A stretch of DNA of 64,000 nt from JBHYDC01 sp051861205. Lineage in GTDB: Bacteria > Pseudomonadota > Alphaproteobacteria > Rhizobiales > Pleomorphomonadaceae. Both the position numbers and the translations under genes were made by a program. The DNA is taken from the NCBI GenBank assembly GCA_051861205.1, contig JBHYDC010000007.1, positions 1-64,000 of the forward strand. The letters are read 5' to 3'. Each line of letters begins with the position of its first letter. Position 1 is the first letter of the stretch. Below are positions 17,946 through 26,705 of the stretch, piece by piece. The notes under the pieces were generated by a model, which had not been told where the DNA came from, made no database searches, and was given only the letters and a program-made list of their open reading frames with translations.

Positions 17946-19931
17946 TCAGCCCTTCAATTTCGCCGTGGCCAGTTCGGCGATATGCTCGGCCGTAATGCCG
18001 AAATGGGAATAGAGCGCCTCGATCGGCCCAGAGGCGCCGAAGCCGTGCATGCCAACGAATATACCATCCGATCCGATGATCGCATCCCAGCCCTGACGGA
18101 TCGCAGCTTCCACGCCGACCCGAACCTTGGCCGTGCCCAGCACCTTGGCCCGGTAAGCTTCCGGCTGTGCCGCGAAAAGCTCGAAGCTCGGCACCGACAC
18201 TACGCGGGCGGGATATCCCGCCGCGTCGAGCAAGGCTTTAGCATCAAACGCAATCGCCACTTCCGAGCCGGTCGCAAACAGCGTCACGGCAGCGTCAGCC
18301 GCCTCGGCCAAGACATAGGCGCCCTTGGCAACCATGTTCTCCGCCGAAACCTCATGGCGCACCGCAGGCAAGTTCTGGCGTGACAGCGCCAGCGTCGACG
18401 GTCCGACCTTGTGCTTCAGCGCGACTTCCCATGCCTCGGCCGTTTCCATGGCGTCCGCCGGGCGAAGCACCAGCATGTTCGGTATGGCCCGAAGCGCGGC
18501 GAGATGCTCGACCGGCTGATGGGTCGGGCCGTCTTCGCCAAGACCGATACTGTCGTGGGTCATCACATAAATGACCCTTTGATGCATCAGCGCGGAAAGG
18601 CGCATGGCAGGCCGCGCATAGTCGGTGAAAACGAGGAACGTGCCGCCGTAGGGGATGAGCCCGCCATGCAGCGCGATGCCGTTCATCGCGGCCGACATTC
18701 CGAACTCGCGTATGCCGTAATGGATATAGGTGCCGGTGTAGTCCGGTGCCGAAAGCGCCTTCTGCGTCTTCGTCTTGGTGAGGTTGGAGCCGGTCAGGTC
18801 GGCCGAACCACCAACCATTTCGGGGATCGCGGTGTTGATCACCTCCAACACCATCTCGGACGACTTGCGGCTGGCAACCTTCGGCTTGGAGGCAGCGATT
18901 TCGACCTTATAGGCGGCCAGCGCCGTCTCGAACTGCGCGGGAAGATCGCCCTGCATGCGGCGGTCGAATTCGGCTCGCTTTTCCTGCGGCTGCGCGTCAT
19001 AGCGCTTCAGCCACGCGGCCCGTGCCTCGGCCGAGCGACGGCCCGCCGTGCGCCAAGCTTCCAGGATGGGCGCCGGAATTTCGAAGGGCGGCGCGGTCCA
19101 TCCAAGCTTCGCGCGGGCGCCGGCAATCTCTTCGGCCCCCAGCGGCGAACCATGCACGGAATGGGTGCCGGCCTTCTTGGGCGCGCCATATCCGATCAGC
19201 GTTTTCGCCGCGATCAGCGTCGGCCGGTCAGCCGCCTGGGCACCGGTGAGCGCATTGTGGATCTGAACGGGATCGTGCCCGTCGATACTGGTTGTCGCCC
19301 ATCCCGCCGCTTCGAAGCGCTTCAGAACGTCGCCGGTTTCGGACAGCGAGACCGGACCATCGATCGAAATGCCGTTGTCGTCCCAGATGACGATCAGCTT
19401 GCCGAGTTTGAGATGCCCCGCCAGCGAAATCGCTTCTTGGCTGATGCCTTCCATCAGGCACCCGTCACCGGCGATCACATAGGTGTAGTGGTCGACAAGA
19501 TCGTCGCCGAATTCAGCGGCCAGCATTCGCTCCGCGATTGCAAAGCCCACCGACATGGCAAGGCCTTGGCCGAGCGGGCCCGTGGTCGTTTCGATGCCGG
19601 CGGCATAGCCATATTCGGGATGGCCGGCGGTTTTGGAACCGAGTTGACGGAAATTCTTGATCTCGTCGAGGCTGACCTCTTCCACGCCCGTCAAATAGAG
19701 CAGCGAATAAAGCAGCATCGAGCCATGCCCGGCCGACAGGATGAAACGATCGCGGTCGGGCCAGCGCGGTTCGCTTGCATCGAACTTGATGAGATCGCCG
19801 AACAGCACTGTCGCGACGTCCGCCATCCCCATGGGCATGCCTGGATGGCCGGATTTCGCCTTTTCCACCGCATCCATTGAAAGAGCGCGAATGGCGTTGG
19901 CCATGTCTTTGTGGCTGACGATATCGGACAT
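17946..19931 (-). CDS. tkt: transketolase
   Basis: A thiamine-diphosphate enzyme that moves two-carbon units between sugar phosphates, linking the pentose-phosphate pathway to glycolysis. The protein is 661 residues. KSGHPGMPMG near residue 27 and the GDGCLMEG...DDN cofactor motif near 153 are seen, then the pyrimidine-binding domain with DSIGLGEDGPTHQP, and a C-terminal domain. Three in-frame ATGs lie near the 5' end. I chose 19931 because AGGAAA is 5 bases before it. A good sigma-70 promoter lies upstream at 20051-20078. An inverted repeat, CATCCGG/CCGGATG, sits just past the stop. Confidence 0.97.
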   Translation of the reverse strand: MSDIVSHKDMANAIRALSMDAVEKAKSGHPGMPMGMADVATVLFGDLIKFDASEPRWPDRDRFILSAGHGSMLLYSLLYLTGVEEVSLDEIKNFRQLGSKTAGHPEYGYAAGIETTTGPLGQGLAMSVGFAIAERMLAAEFGDDLVDHYTYVIAGDGCLMEGISQEAISLAGHLKLGKLIVIWDDNGISIDGPVSLSETGDVLKRFEAAGWATTSIDGHDPVQIHNALTGAQAADRPTLIAAKTLIGYGAPKKAGTHSVHGSPLGAEEIAGARAKLGWTAPPFEIPAPILEAWRTAGRRSAEARAAWLKRYDAQPQEKRAEFDRRMQGDLPAQFETALAAYKVEIAASKPKVASRKSSEMVLEVINTAIPEMVGGSADLTGSNLTKTKTQKALSAPDYTGTYIHYGIREFGMSAAMNGIALHGGLIPYGGTFLVFTDYARPAMRLSALMHQRVIYVMTHDSIGLGEDGPTHQPVEHLAALRAIPNMLVLRPADAMETAEAWEVALKHKVGPSTLALSRQNLPAVRHEVSAENMVAKGAYVLAEAADAAVTLFATGSEVAIAFDAKALLDAAGYPARVVSVPSFELFAAQPEAYRAKVLGTAKVRVGVEAAIRQGWDAIIGSDGIFVGMHGFGASGPIEALYSHFGITAEHIAELATAKLKG

Positions 19932-20050
19932 TTCGTTTCCTGGCATGGGCCCTGCCGGCAAGTCGATCAGCAGCGTGGGACGGTGCGGCGAACCTGCGGA
20001 ATTCCGGCTTTTCCGCAGTGATTAGCGCGCCGCTCCGTTAAAGCGGCCGA

Positions 20051-20078
20051 TGAATAGCAGGCCTTCAACGCGTGTCAA
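20051..20078 (-). promoter_or_regulatory. sigma-70-type promoter of tkt
   Basis: The minus strand reads TTGACA (20078-20073), a 16-base spacer and TATTCA (20056-20051). The -35 box is perfect and the predicted leader to the tkt ATG is about 110 bases. The remaining 300-base gap up to 20231 must also hold the forward promoter for DUF4164-zapA. TATCCT near 20142 is a possible -10 for it. Confidence 0.6.
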
Positions 20079-20231
20079 TGACATCACCCCATGGTGAAAG
20101 CAGCTCAGAAGGTGGTGTTTGCGCTAGCGAACTTGCATCTATCCTAGTCTGTGTGGCAACCGTTCGAGAATCGTGGTCAAAATCACGCCTTGGACAGTGC
20201 GCCGGGCGGACCGGACCCACGGAGGCCGACC

Positions 20232-20513
20232 ATGCCCGAGACCTCGTCCCTGGATGCGGCTCTCATAAAACTCGATCAGGCGATCGGACGCCTCGAAGGT
20301 GCCGTGCAGCGGCGGCTTTCGGAGGGAGAGACGATCGTCGGGCTGGAGCAGGAATTGTCCCGGCTTGGCGAGGATCGCTCCCGGCTGGCCATCGACCTTG
20401 ACGGCGCCGCGGCGCGGGCCGGCCGGCTTGAAGACGCAAACCGCGAAGTATCGCGCAGGCTTGTGGCCGCGATGGAGTCGATCCGCGCCGTCCTCGACGC
20501 GCACGGGGGGTAA
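20232..20513 (+). CDS. DUF4164 coiled-coil protein
   Basis: A 93-residue protein that is almost entirely a predicted coiled coil (ALIKLDQAIGRLEGAV, LEQELSRLGEDRSRLAIDL). It has no membrane segment or known catalytic residues. It matches the DUF4164 family, which in alphaproteobacteria is found directly before zapA. The ATG at 20232 follows a GGAGG site. zapA begins 15 bases after its stop, so the two are co-transcribed and a role near ZapA and the division ring is plausible but unproven. Confidence 0.8.
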   Translation: MPETSSLDAALIKLDQAIGRLEGAVQRRLSEGETIVGLEQELSRLGEDRSRLAIDLDGAAARAGRLEDANREVSRRLVAAMESIRAVLDAHGG

Positions 20514-20528
20514 GAGAGTTTGGCATCT

Positions 20529-20906
20529 ATGGCGCAAGTGACTGTCACGATTGCCGGTAAAACCTATCGTATGGCCTGTGAAGACGGACAGGAGGAGCAT
20601 CTTTTCGGCCTTGCCGGCCGGCTGGACGGCACGATCGACAATCTGAGGAAGGTTTTCGGAGAGATCGGCGATCAGCGGCTCACCGTGATGTCCGCAATCA
20701 CGGTCCTCGATCAACTCGCTGAGGCGGAACAGCGTTTGAACAATTTGGAAGCGCAGGTCGCGAGCCTGAAGGCCGACCGCGCTCGTATGGAAGAACAGCG
20801 AAACGCGCTGGAAAGCCGATTGGCGGCGAGTGTCTTGCAAGCGGCTCACCGGATCGATTCGCTCGCCGATACGCTGGTCCCGGCCCAGTCGCCGCACACC
20901 GATTAG
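20529..20906 (+). CDS. zapA: cell division protein ZapA
   Basis: ZapA bundles FtsZ filaments at midcell. The protein is 125 residues: an N-terminal globular domain (VTVTIAGKTYRMACEDGQE) is followed by a long coiled coil rich in Leu, Glu and Arg from about residue 60. A TTG three codons upstream is an alternative start, and I prefer the ATG at 20529. It lies between DUF4164 and the 6S RNA locus, the conserved arrangement for this gene. Confidence 0.93.
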   Translation: MAQVTVTIAGKTYRMACEDGQEEHLFGLAGRLDGTIDNLRKVFGEIGDQRLTVMSAITVLDQLAEAEQRLNNLEAQVASLKADRARMEEQRNALESRLAASVLQAAHRIDSLADTLVPAQSPHTD

Positions 20907-20954
20907 CGCTTTGAGTTCGCGTCAAGGCCAGCGCTCCTTTTCAGGCCAAGCTGT

Positions 20955-21100
20955 ATGCGCCGCGGCCCTTCCCTCAAGGACTCGCTCCCCCTATATTCGA
21001 TCGGTGGCGTTTCTGCGCTTCGCGCTTGGAACACAAATATCCCCGGGGCCTTACGATTCCAAAAGGGGGCTGTACTTGGCTGGGCTCGTGGGCTCGGTCA
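20955..21100 (+). ncRNA. ssrS: candidate 6S RNA
   Basis: The stretch between zapA and the formyltetrahydrofolate cyclo-ligase gene is the conserved place of 6S RNA, the RNA that binds sigma-70 RNA polymerase. No protein is encoded here. The sequence can fold as one long interrupted hairpin. An outer stem pairs CCCTCAAG (20971) with CTTGGCTGGG (21075). An inner CCCCCT/AGGGGG stem then opens into an asymmetric bubble of about 40 bases. A terminal TTGGAA/TTCCAA hairpin closes it. That layout fits 6S RNA. Ends are approximate, by eye. Confidence 0.6.
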
Positions 21101-21216
21101 CACGGCTCCCACCTACGCTGTAGGTTCCCGGGATCGCAGTTCCGGCGGTCGACGTGGAGCGCCACACCCGACATCTGCGTTTCGTGGAATGTCCGTCCGT
21201 CCCGGAGCGAGCCTGC

Positions 21217-21810
21217 GTGACGCCAATACCCCTCGATATCGCCGCCTTGAAGAACCGCTTGCGAAACGAGAGCCTCGCTCGCCGCGATGCGCTGGATCCG
21301 GACGATCGCGCCGCCGGTTCCGAGGCGATAGCCGACCGCATCCTCGGGCTCGGCATCGAGGGCGGCGCGATCGTGTCGGCCTTCCTGCCGATCCGCTCCG
21401 AGGTCGATCTGCGGCCGGCGATCGCGCATTTGTTCACGGCAGGGCACCGCATCGGGCTGCCTGTCATCCGCAAGCCCGACCTTTGTTTTCGCGAATGGAT
21501 ACCGGACGCACCGCTGATCCCGCTCGGCTTTGGCACCTATGGCCCTACCGAGAACGCCGCCGTCGTCATCCCCGATGCCATGCTCGTCCCGCTCTCGGTC
21601 TTCGACCGCACCGGCGGCAGGATCGGATACGGGAAGGCCTATTACGACCTTACGATCGCCGGTTATCATGCCATCGGGCATAGGCCGCGCTTGATCGGTG
21701 TTGCCTTCTCGGTGCAGGAAGCGGAAGAGGTGCCGATGGAGCCGCACGACGTGCGTTTGCACCTGATCGTGACGGAGCGGGACGTTATAATCCCGCATGG
21801 AGCGGGATAG
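21217..21810 (+). CDS. fau: 5-formyltetrahydrofolate cyclo-ligase
   Basis: Uses ATP to turn 5-formyltetrahydrofolate into 5,10-methenyltetrahydrofolate, returning a storage folate to one-carbon metabolism. The protein is 197 residues. LKNRLRNESLARRDAL near the start and the family loop GGRIGYGKAYYD near residue 133 are present. The GTG at 21217, nine bases after GGAGCGA, gives a normal N-terminus. An ATG 21 codons upstream would run back toward the 6S RNA. It sits directly downstream of the 6S RNA and three bases before the YmdB gene. Confidence 0.88.
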   Translation: MTPIPLDIAALKNRLRNESLARRDALDPDDRAAGSEAIADRILGLGIEGGAIVSAFLPIRSEVDLRPAIAHLFTAGHRIGLPVIRKPDLCFREWIPDAPLIPLGFGTYGPTENAAVVIPDAMLVPLSVFDRTGGRIGYGKAYYDLTIAGYHAIGHRPRLIGVAFSVQEAEEVPMEPHDVRLHLIVTERDVIIPHGAG

Positions 21811-21813
21811 ACG

Positions 21814-22632
21814 ATGCGACTTCTTTTCGTAGGCGATGTCGTAGGCCGATCCGGACGCATAGCGATCGCGGAACGATTGCCGGGGCTGATTTCGGACCTT
21901 AGGCTCGACTTCGTCGTGGTGAACGGCGAGAACGCTGCCGGCGGCTTTGGCATCACTGAGGAGATCACCCAGGATTTCCTCGACGCCGGCGCGGATGTGG
22001 TTACGACCGGCAATCACGTCTGGGACCAGCGCGAAGCGCTCGTCTTCATCGAGCGTCAGCCTCGTCTGGTGCGGCCGGCGAATTTCCCAGCCGGCACGCC
22101 AGGACGCGGGGCGGTGCTGGCCATATCGCGGGGCGGCGCGCGCGTGTTGGTCGCCAACGTCATGGGCCGCGTCTTCATGGAATCGCTGGACGACCCCTTC
22201 CTGGCGATGGACCGTGAAATCGCCGCCTGCCCGCTGGGCGAACAGGCCGATGCGGTTCTGGTGGATATCCATGCCGAGGCCAGTTCGGAAAAACAGGCGC
22301 TTGCCTACCATCTCGATGGCCGGGTCAGCGTTGTCGTCGGCACGCATACCCATGTTCCGACCGCCGACCATCAGATCCTCAACAACGGCACGGCCTATTG
22401 CACCGACGCGGGAATGACCGGCGACTATGACAGCGTGATCGGCATGGAAAAGGACGAGCCCGTCGGCCGCTTCCTGCGCAAGATACCGACCGGCCGGTTC
22501 CAACCCGCGATGGGCGAGGCGACGCTGTGCGGCATCGCGGTCGAGATTTCCGATCGAACGGGCCTTGCCGATAAGATCGCGCCGGTGCGTGTTGGCGGGC
22601 GGTTGTCGCAGGCGCTACCCGCTTTCTGGTAA
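21814..22632 (+). CDS. ymdB: YmdB-family metallophosphoesterase
   Basis: A 272-residue calcineurin-like phosphoesterase of the TIGR00282/YmdB group; the Bacillus member hydrolyses 2',3'-cyclic nucleotides. The metal-binding blocks are FVGDVVGRSGR (residues 4-14), VNGENAAGG, TTGNHVWDQRE and GTHTHVPTADH, all intact. The start at 21814 follows GGAGCGGG, three bases after the stop of the cyclo-ligase gene, so the two are one operon. The cellular role in alphaproteobacteria is unknown; a signalling or RNA-turnover role is inference. Confidence 0.88.
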   Translation: MRLLFVGDVVGRSGRIAIAERLPGLISDLRLDFVVVNGENAAGGFGITEEITQDFLDAGADVVTTGNHVWDQREALVFIERQPRLVRPANFPAGTPGRGAVLAISRGGARVLVANVMGRVFMESLDDPFLAMDREIAACPLGEQADAVLVDIHAEASSEKQALAYHLDGRVSVVVGTHTHVPTADHQILNNGTAYCTDAGMTGDYDSVIGMEKDEPVGRFLRKIPTGRFQPAMGEATLCGIAVEISDRTGLADKIAPVRVGGRLSQALPAFW

Positions 22633-22798
22633 GCCTGAACTCCGGCAAAGGTGTAACCCTGGATTTTCATGATCCGGGCCCCTATAAGGCGGGCATTCGC
22701 GATCAAGAGAGCTCGTCACGGTGTCGGGCGGCTCGGCGGCGAGGGCGCGGCCGGAGTTCGCATCTTCAGCGAAGGAGCGTCCCCGGGGAGAGGCGGAC

Positions 22799-23548
22799 AT
22801 GGCTGGACATAGTCAGTTTAAGAACATCATGCACCGCAAGGGTGCGCAGGACGCAAGGCGCTCTAAGGTCTTTTCCAAGCTCGCCCGTGAAATCACGGTG
22901 GCAGCGAAGATCGGCGGCGTCGATCCCAACATGAACGCCCGTCTGCGCCTCGCGATTCAGAACGCGCGTGCCGACAACATGCCCAAGGACAACGTCGAGC
23001 GCGCCATCAAGAAGGCGGCAGGCGCCGACACCGAGAACTTCGACGAAGTGCGCTACGAAGGCTACGGCCCCGGCGGCGTTGCCGTGATTGTCGAAGCGCT
23101 CACCGACAACCGCAACCGCACGGCGTCGGCCGTTCGCTCCTACTTCACCAAATCCGGCGGCGCGCTTGGCGAAACCGGATCGGTGTCTTTCATGTTCGAG
23201 CGCGTCGGCCAGATCACTTATCCCGCCGCCGTCGGCACTGCGGACAGCATCGTCGAAGCGGCGATCGAAGCCGGTGCCGAAGATGCCGAGTCGGGCGATG
23301 AGGAGCATGTGATTTCCTGCGCCTTCGAAGACCTGAACGACGTTGCCAAGGTGCTAGAATCAGCACTCGGTGCGGCGTCCAGCGTGAAGACCGTGTGGCG
23401 CCCGAAGACCGGAACGTCGCTTGACGAGGAAAAGGCACAGAGCCTGATGAAGCTTCTGGATACGCTGGAAGACGATGACGACGTGCAAAACGTCTATTCG
23501 AATTTCGAGGTCTCCGAAGACTTGATGGCCAAGCTTACGGCTGCTTGA
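22799..23548 (+). CDS. yebC: YebC/PmpR-family protein
   Basis: A 249-residue protein beginning MAGHSQFKNIMHRKGAQDA, the standard YebC start. It then has the conserved RLAIQNARADNMPKDNVERAI and YEGYGPGG segments and an acidic C-terminal third. Members act as DNA-binding regulators or, as shown more recently, help ribosomes through difficult proline stretches. The ATG at 22799 has GGGGAGAGG just upstream. The 26 codons before it are not family-like. A strong bidirectional terminator follows. Confidence 0.94.
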   Translation: MAGHSQFKNIMHRKGAQDARRSKVFSKLAREITVAAKIGGVDPNMNARLRLAIQNARADNMPKDNVERAIKKAAGADTENFDEVRYEGYGPGGVAVIVEALTDNRNRTASAVRSYFTKSGGALGETGSVSFMFERVGQITYPAAVGTADSIVEAAIEAGAEDAESGDEEHVISCAFEDLNDVAKVLESALGAASSVKTVWRPKTGTSLDEEKAQSLMKLLDTLEDDDDVQNVYSNFEVSEDLMAKLTAA

Positions 23549-23591
23549 CCGGCCGATGTGCGCTCATTCCGCCTAAGGGTGAACAAAACGC

Positions 23592-23630
23592 AAAGGGCGT
23601 CGTTTCCCACTCGGGAAACGGCGCCCTTTT
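23592..23630. terminator. bidirectional terminator between yebC and arsR
   Basis: A long stem (AAAGGGCG-CGTTTCCC with GGGAAACG-GCGCCCTTT, loop ACTC) has an A-run on its left and a T-run on its right. It can therefore serve both converging genes. Confidence 0.85.
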
Positions 23631-23660
23631 GAACTGTTGGCTTGGAGCGAGCCTCAAGCC

Positions 23661-24071
23661 TCAAGCGAACTGCTGACCCGCGGCCGTATTCAAGTTATCC
23701 CCAAGCATCGCGCCGTCTGACAGCGGCAAGTGCATGGAGGGCGGCGGAGAAACGGACAGAAGCCCGATAAGTTCGAGGAAAACGTCCGACATCCGGGCGT
23801 GATTGATGGAATAGTAGATGGTGCGTCCGTCGCGGCGGACAGTGACCAGGTTGTCGAGCCTCAGCCGAGCCAACTGCTGCGAAACAGCCGGCTGCGGGAT
23901 CTGCATGAGTCGCTCGATTTCGCCGACGGACCGTTCCTCTTTCGAGATCAAAGACAGGATGGTCAGACGCTGCTCATGCGACAAAGCCCGAAGCGCGCTT
24001 TCAAGCGCACTAGAACGTGTTGCCATATCCTGAGCGTCAGTTGCGTGCCTTTCTAGGCTTGAAAATTCCAT
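23661..24071 (-). CDS. ArsR-family winged-helix regulator
   Basis: A 136-residue DNA-binding protein: ALSHEQRLTILSLI, the recognition helix region QPAVSQQLARLRLDNLV, and the wing VRRDGRTIYYSI. The C-terminal tail of about 35 residues is low-complexity. It lacks the ELCVC metal-binding motif of arsenic or cadmium sensors, so it is more like NolR or other non-metal members. I chose the ATG at 24071 after GGGGGA; a GTG five codons upstream is an alternative. A 19-base palindrome about 50 bases upstream is a likely autoregulatory operator. Targets are unknown. Confidence 0.82.
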   Translation of the reverse strand: MEFSSLERHATDAQDMATRSSALESALRALSHEQRLTILSLISKEERSVGEIERLMQIPQPAVSQQLARLRLDNLVTVRRDGRTIYYSINHARMSDVFLELIGLLSVSPPPSMHLPLSDGAMLGDNLNTAAGQQFA

Positions 24072-24119
24072 GGAATCCCCCACCAAAGTTCCAAATTAGT
24101 CGCCCCGATTCGCTCACCA

Positions 24120-24138
24120 TATGCAACTTTTTTGCATA
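24120..24138. promoter_or_regulatory. palindrome, candidate ArsR operator
   Basis: TATGCAA and TTGCATA are perfect 7-base inverted arms around CTTTT. The site lies about 50 bases before the arsR start and 158 bases before ruvC. Palindromes in this position are typical of ArsR self-repression. Binding is inferred. Confidence 0.45.
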
Positions 24139-24295
24139 ATAAAAGGTACATGTTACAATGATGATTACTCGAACCGACTCGCTAAAGATTTATTTCTAAC
24201 TTGCGAGCGCTTCTTGTCAAATTTAACGATCTGCCAGACTATTGTCTAACGCTTATTGCAGATTTCCACTGGGTGTAATCGAGCTACGGTTTGAC

Positions 24296-24808
24296 ATGGT
24301 TACAACAACACGGATCGTCGGCATCGACCCCGGCCTGCGCCGTACCGGATGGGGCATTATCGAGGCGACCGGCAATGCCGTGCGCTTCATTGCCTCCGGC
24401 TCGGTCACCTCCGATGCCAAGGATGATCTGGCGACAAGGCTGGTCGCGATTCACGACGGGCTTGATGCGATTCTCCATGAGTATCGCCCGGATGAGGCTG
24501 CGATCGAACTAACCTTCGTCAATAAGGATGCAGGTGCCACGCTCAAGCTTGGGCAGGCGCGCGGCGTGGTTTTGCTCGCACCGGCTCGCCGCGGTTTGCC
24601 GGTAGCCGAGTATGCTCCCAACGCTGTGAAGAAGGCGATCGTCGGGGCCGGCCATGCGGAAAAGCAGCAAATCCGCCACATGGTCACCGTGCTGATGCCG
24701 CGCGCCACCTTCACAACGGACGACGCCGCAGATGCTCTGGCCATCGCGCTGACCCACGCACACCATCGCGGCTCCGCCACTGCGCGAATCACCCGCGCGC
24801 TTGGCTGA
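24296..24808 (+). CDS. ruvC: Holliday junction endonuclease RuvC
   Basis: Cuts Holliday junctions during recombination repair, working with RuvAB. The protein is 170 residues. The four catalytic acids are visible: Asp in GIDPGLRRTGWG, Glu in AAIELTF, and the two Asp of DDAADALAIA. The NKDAGATLKLGQARG helix is conserved. The ATG at 24296 gives the usual short N-terminus; an ATG 18 codons upstream is less likely. The gene heads the ruvC-ruvA-ruvB-ybgC run. Confidence 0.95.
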   Translation: MVTTTRIVGIDPGLRRTGWGIIEATGNAVRFIASGSVTSDAKDDLATRLVAIHDGLDAILHEYRPDEAAIELTFVNKDAGATLKLGQARGVVLLAPARRGLPVAEYAPNAVKKAIVGAGHAEKQQIRHMVTVLMPRATFTTDDAADALAIALTHAHHRGSATARITRALG

Positions 24809-24882
24809 ATCGCAAGACGCGGGCGCGCCGTTTCGCTAACACTGGCGCGTCGTAACGAACAAACCCGCGGGCTGGGGCAAGC

Positions 24883-25500
24883 ATGATCGGAAAGTTGAAG
24901 GGCGTCGTCGACAGTTTCGGCGAGGATTGGGTCATTCTCGACGTCCACGGCGTCGGCTATCAGGTGTTCTGCTCCGCGCGCACCCTGCAACGCAGCCCAA
25001 AGGCGGGCGAGGCGGCAACGCTTTCGATCGAGACGCTCGTTCGCGAGGATCTGATACGGCTTTACGGCTTTTCCAATGACATCGAGCGCGAGTGGTTCAG
25101 GCTTTTGATGACGGTTCAGGGCGTGGGAGCGAAAGTGGCTCTGGGCGTACTCTCCGTTCTGGATCCGGGCGCGTTGGCCACCGCGATCGCGATGAAGGAC
25201 CTGACGGCCATCGCTCGCGCACCGGGCGTCGGCCGCCGTGTCGCAGAGCGAATCGCAACGGAGCTGAAGGATAAAGCCCCCGCTTTCGCCGATGCCGACC
25301 CCAGCGTGATTCGCACCGCCTTGGACGCACAGGAAGCCCGCGTCTCCGGCCCGATCGCGGAAGCCGTCTCCGCCCTCGTCAACCTCGGCTACGCCCAGCT
25401 CCAAGCCGCCGGTGCCGTGACCGCTGCCGCACGCACGGCCGGAGACGGCGCGACCACCGAAGCACTGATTCGGCTCGGCTTGAAGGAACTGGCGCGCTAG
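24883..25500 (+). CDS. ruvA: Holliday junction branch-migration protein RuvA
   Basis: RuvA binds four-way junctions and loads RuvB. The protein is 205 residues. MIGKLKGVVDSF and VGYQVFCSARTL form the N-terminal OB domain, two helix-hairpin-helix segments (LMTVQGVGAKVALGVL and IARAPGVGRRVAERI) bind DNA, and the C-terminal third domain (NLGYAQLQAAGAV) contacts RuvB. It lies 74 bases after ruvC. Confidence 0.96.
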   Translation: MIGKLKGVVDSFGEDWVILDVHGVGYQVFCSARTLQRSPKAGEAATLSIETLVREDLIRLYGFSNDIEREWFRLLMTVQGVGAKVALGVLSVLDPGALATAIAMKDLTAIARAPGVGRRVAERIATELKDKAPAFADADPSVIRTALDAQEARVSGPIAEAVSALVNLGYAQLQAAGAVTAAARTAGDGATTEALIRLGLKELAR

Positions 25501-25661
25501 GCATGCGCGTTCGCCCGACAATGATGAGCAAAAGGTCCGTCAACATCGCCGCGATCCGTCCTGAAATCTCCTTTCATGCTGCGCCTGACAGGTTAAAACG
25601 AAAGGCGAACGGTCGCTTCGGTCCAGGCGATTCGGCGCGAGCACAGTGAACAAGGCCAGAG

Positions 25662-26705
25662 ATGTCCGAGCCGCAACGCCTCGTATCAGGCGAAAAGAGC
25701 GATGAAGATGCGGATCAGTCGATCCGCCCGTCCGCGCTCGCCGATTTCGTAGGCCAAGCCTCGGCGCGCGCCAATCTTCAGGTCTTCATCGATGCCGCAA
25801 AATCGCGCGGCGAAGCTCTGGACCATGTGTTGTTCGTTGGCCCACCCGGCCTTGGCAAGACGACACTCGCCCAGATCGTTGCCCGCGAACTCGGCGTCAA
25901 TTTCCGCGCAACCTCCGGTCCCGTCATCGCCAAGGCCGGCGATCTTGCCGCGCTCCTGACCAACCTTGAAGAGCGCGACGTGCTTTTCATCGACGAGATT
26001 CACCGGATGTCGCCGGCGGTGGAGGAAATCCTCTACCCCGCCATGGAGGATTATCAGCTCGATCTGATTATCGGCGAAGGCCCAGCCGCCCGTTCGGTGC
26101 GCATCGATCTTGCCCGCTTTACCCTCGTCGGCGCCACCACCCGCCTCGGCCTGCTCACGACGCCGCTGCGCGACCGCTTCGGCATTCCCGTCCGGCTCGA
26201 ATTCTACACGACCGAGGAACTCGAACGGATCGTGCGGCGCGGCGCGCGCATTTTCGGCATCGGGATCACCGAGGACGGCGCCACCGAAATTGCCCGCCGC
26301 TCGCGCGGCACGCCGCGAATCGCAGGCCGGCTTTTGCGCCGCGTCCGCGATTTCGCCCACGCCGCCGGGACCGAAAACATCGATCGCCGCGTCGCCGATG
26401 AAGCGCTCACGCGCCTTGATGTGGACCCGATCGGCCTCGATGCGCTCGACCTTCGCTATCTCAACACCATCGCGCTCTCGTTCGGCGGGGGGCCGGTCGG
26501 CATCGAGACGATCGCGGCCGCCATCGCCGAGCCACGGGATGCGATCGAGGATATCGTGGAGCCTTATCTCATCCAAAAGGGCTTCGTGCAGCGCACGCCG
26601 CGCGGCCGCGTGCTCACCCCGCACGCCTTCCGGCACATGGGGCTGGCGGTGCCCGCCGGTCCCGAAGCGCCGCAGTTCAGCCTGTTCGGGGGCGACGACG
26701 AGTGA
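25662..26705 (+). CDS. ruvB: Holliday junction helicase RuvB
   Basis: The AAA+ motor that drives branch migration with RuvA. The protein is 347 residues. Walker A GPPGLGKT is at 60-67, Walker B LFIDEIH ends at 114, the sensor GATTRLGLLT follows near 160, and RGTPRIAGRLLRRVRD is the arginine-rich sensor 2. The 161-base gap after ruvA holds no gene. The last bases overlap the ybgC start. Confidence 0.97.
   Translation: MSEPQRLVSGEKSDEDADQSIRPSALADFVGQASARANLQVFIDAAKSRGEALDHVLFVGPPGLGKTTLAQIVARELGVNFRATSGPVIAKAGDLAALLTNLEERDVLFIDEIHRMSPAVEEILYPAMEDYQLDLIIGEGPAARSVRIDLARFTLVGATTRLGLLTTPLRDRFGIPVRLEFYTTEELERIVRRGARIFGIGITEDGATEIARRSRGTPRIAGRLLRRVRDFAHAAGTENIDRRVADEALTRLDVDPIGLDALDLRYLNTIALSFGGGPVGIETIAAAIAEPRDAIEDIVEPYLIQKGFVQRTPRGRVLTPHAFRHMGLAVPAGPEAPQFSLFGGDDE

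Noticed and set aside
25501..25661. Distant inverted repeat CGTTCGCC...GGCGAACG between ruvA and ruvB
   Set aside because: The arms are 8 bases and nearly 100 bases apart with no supporting structure; probably chance in this base composition.
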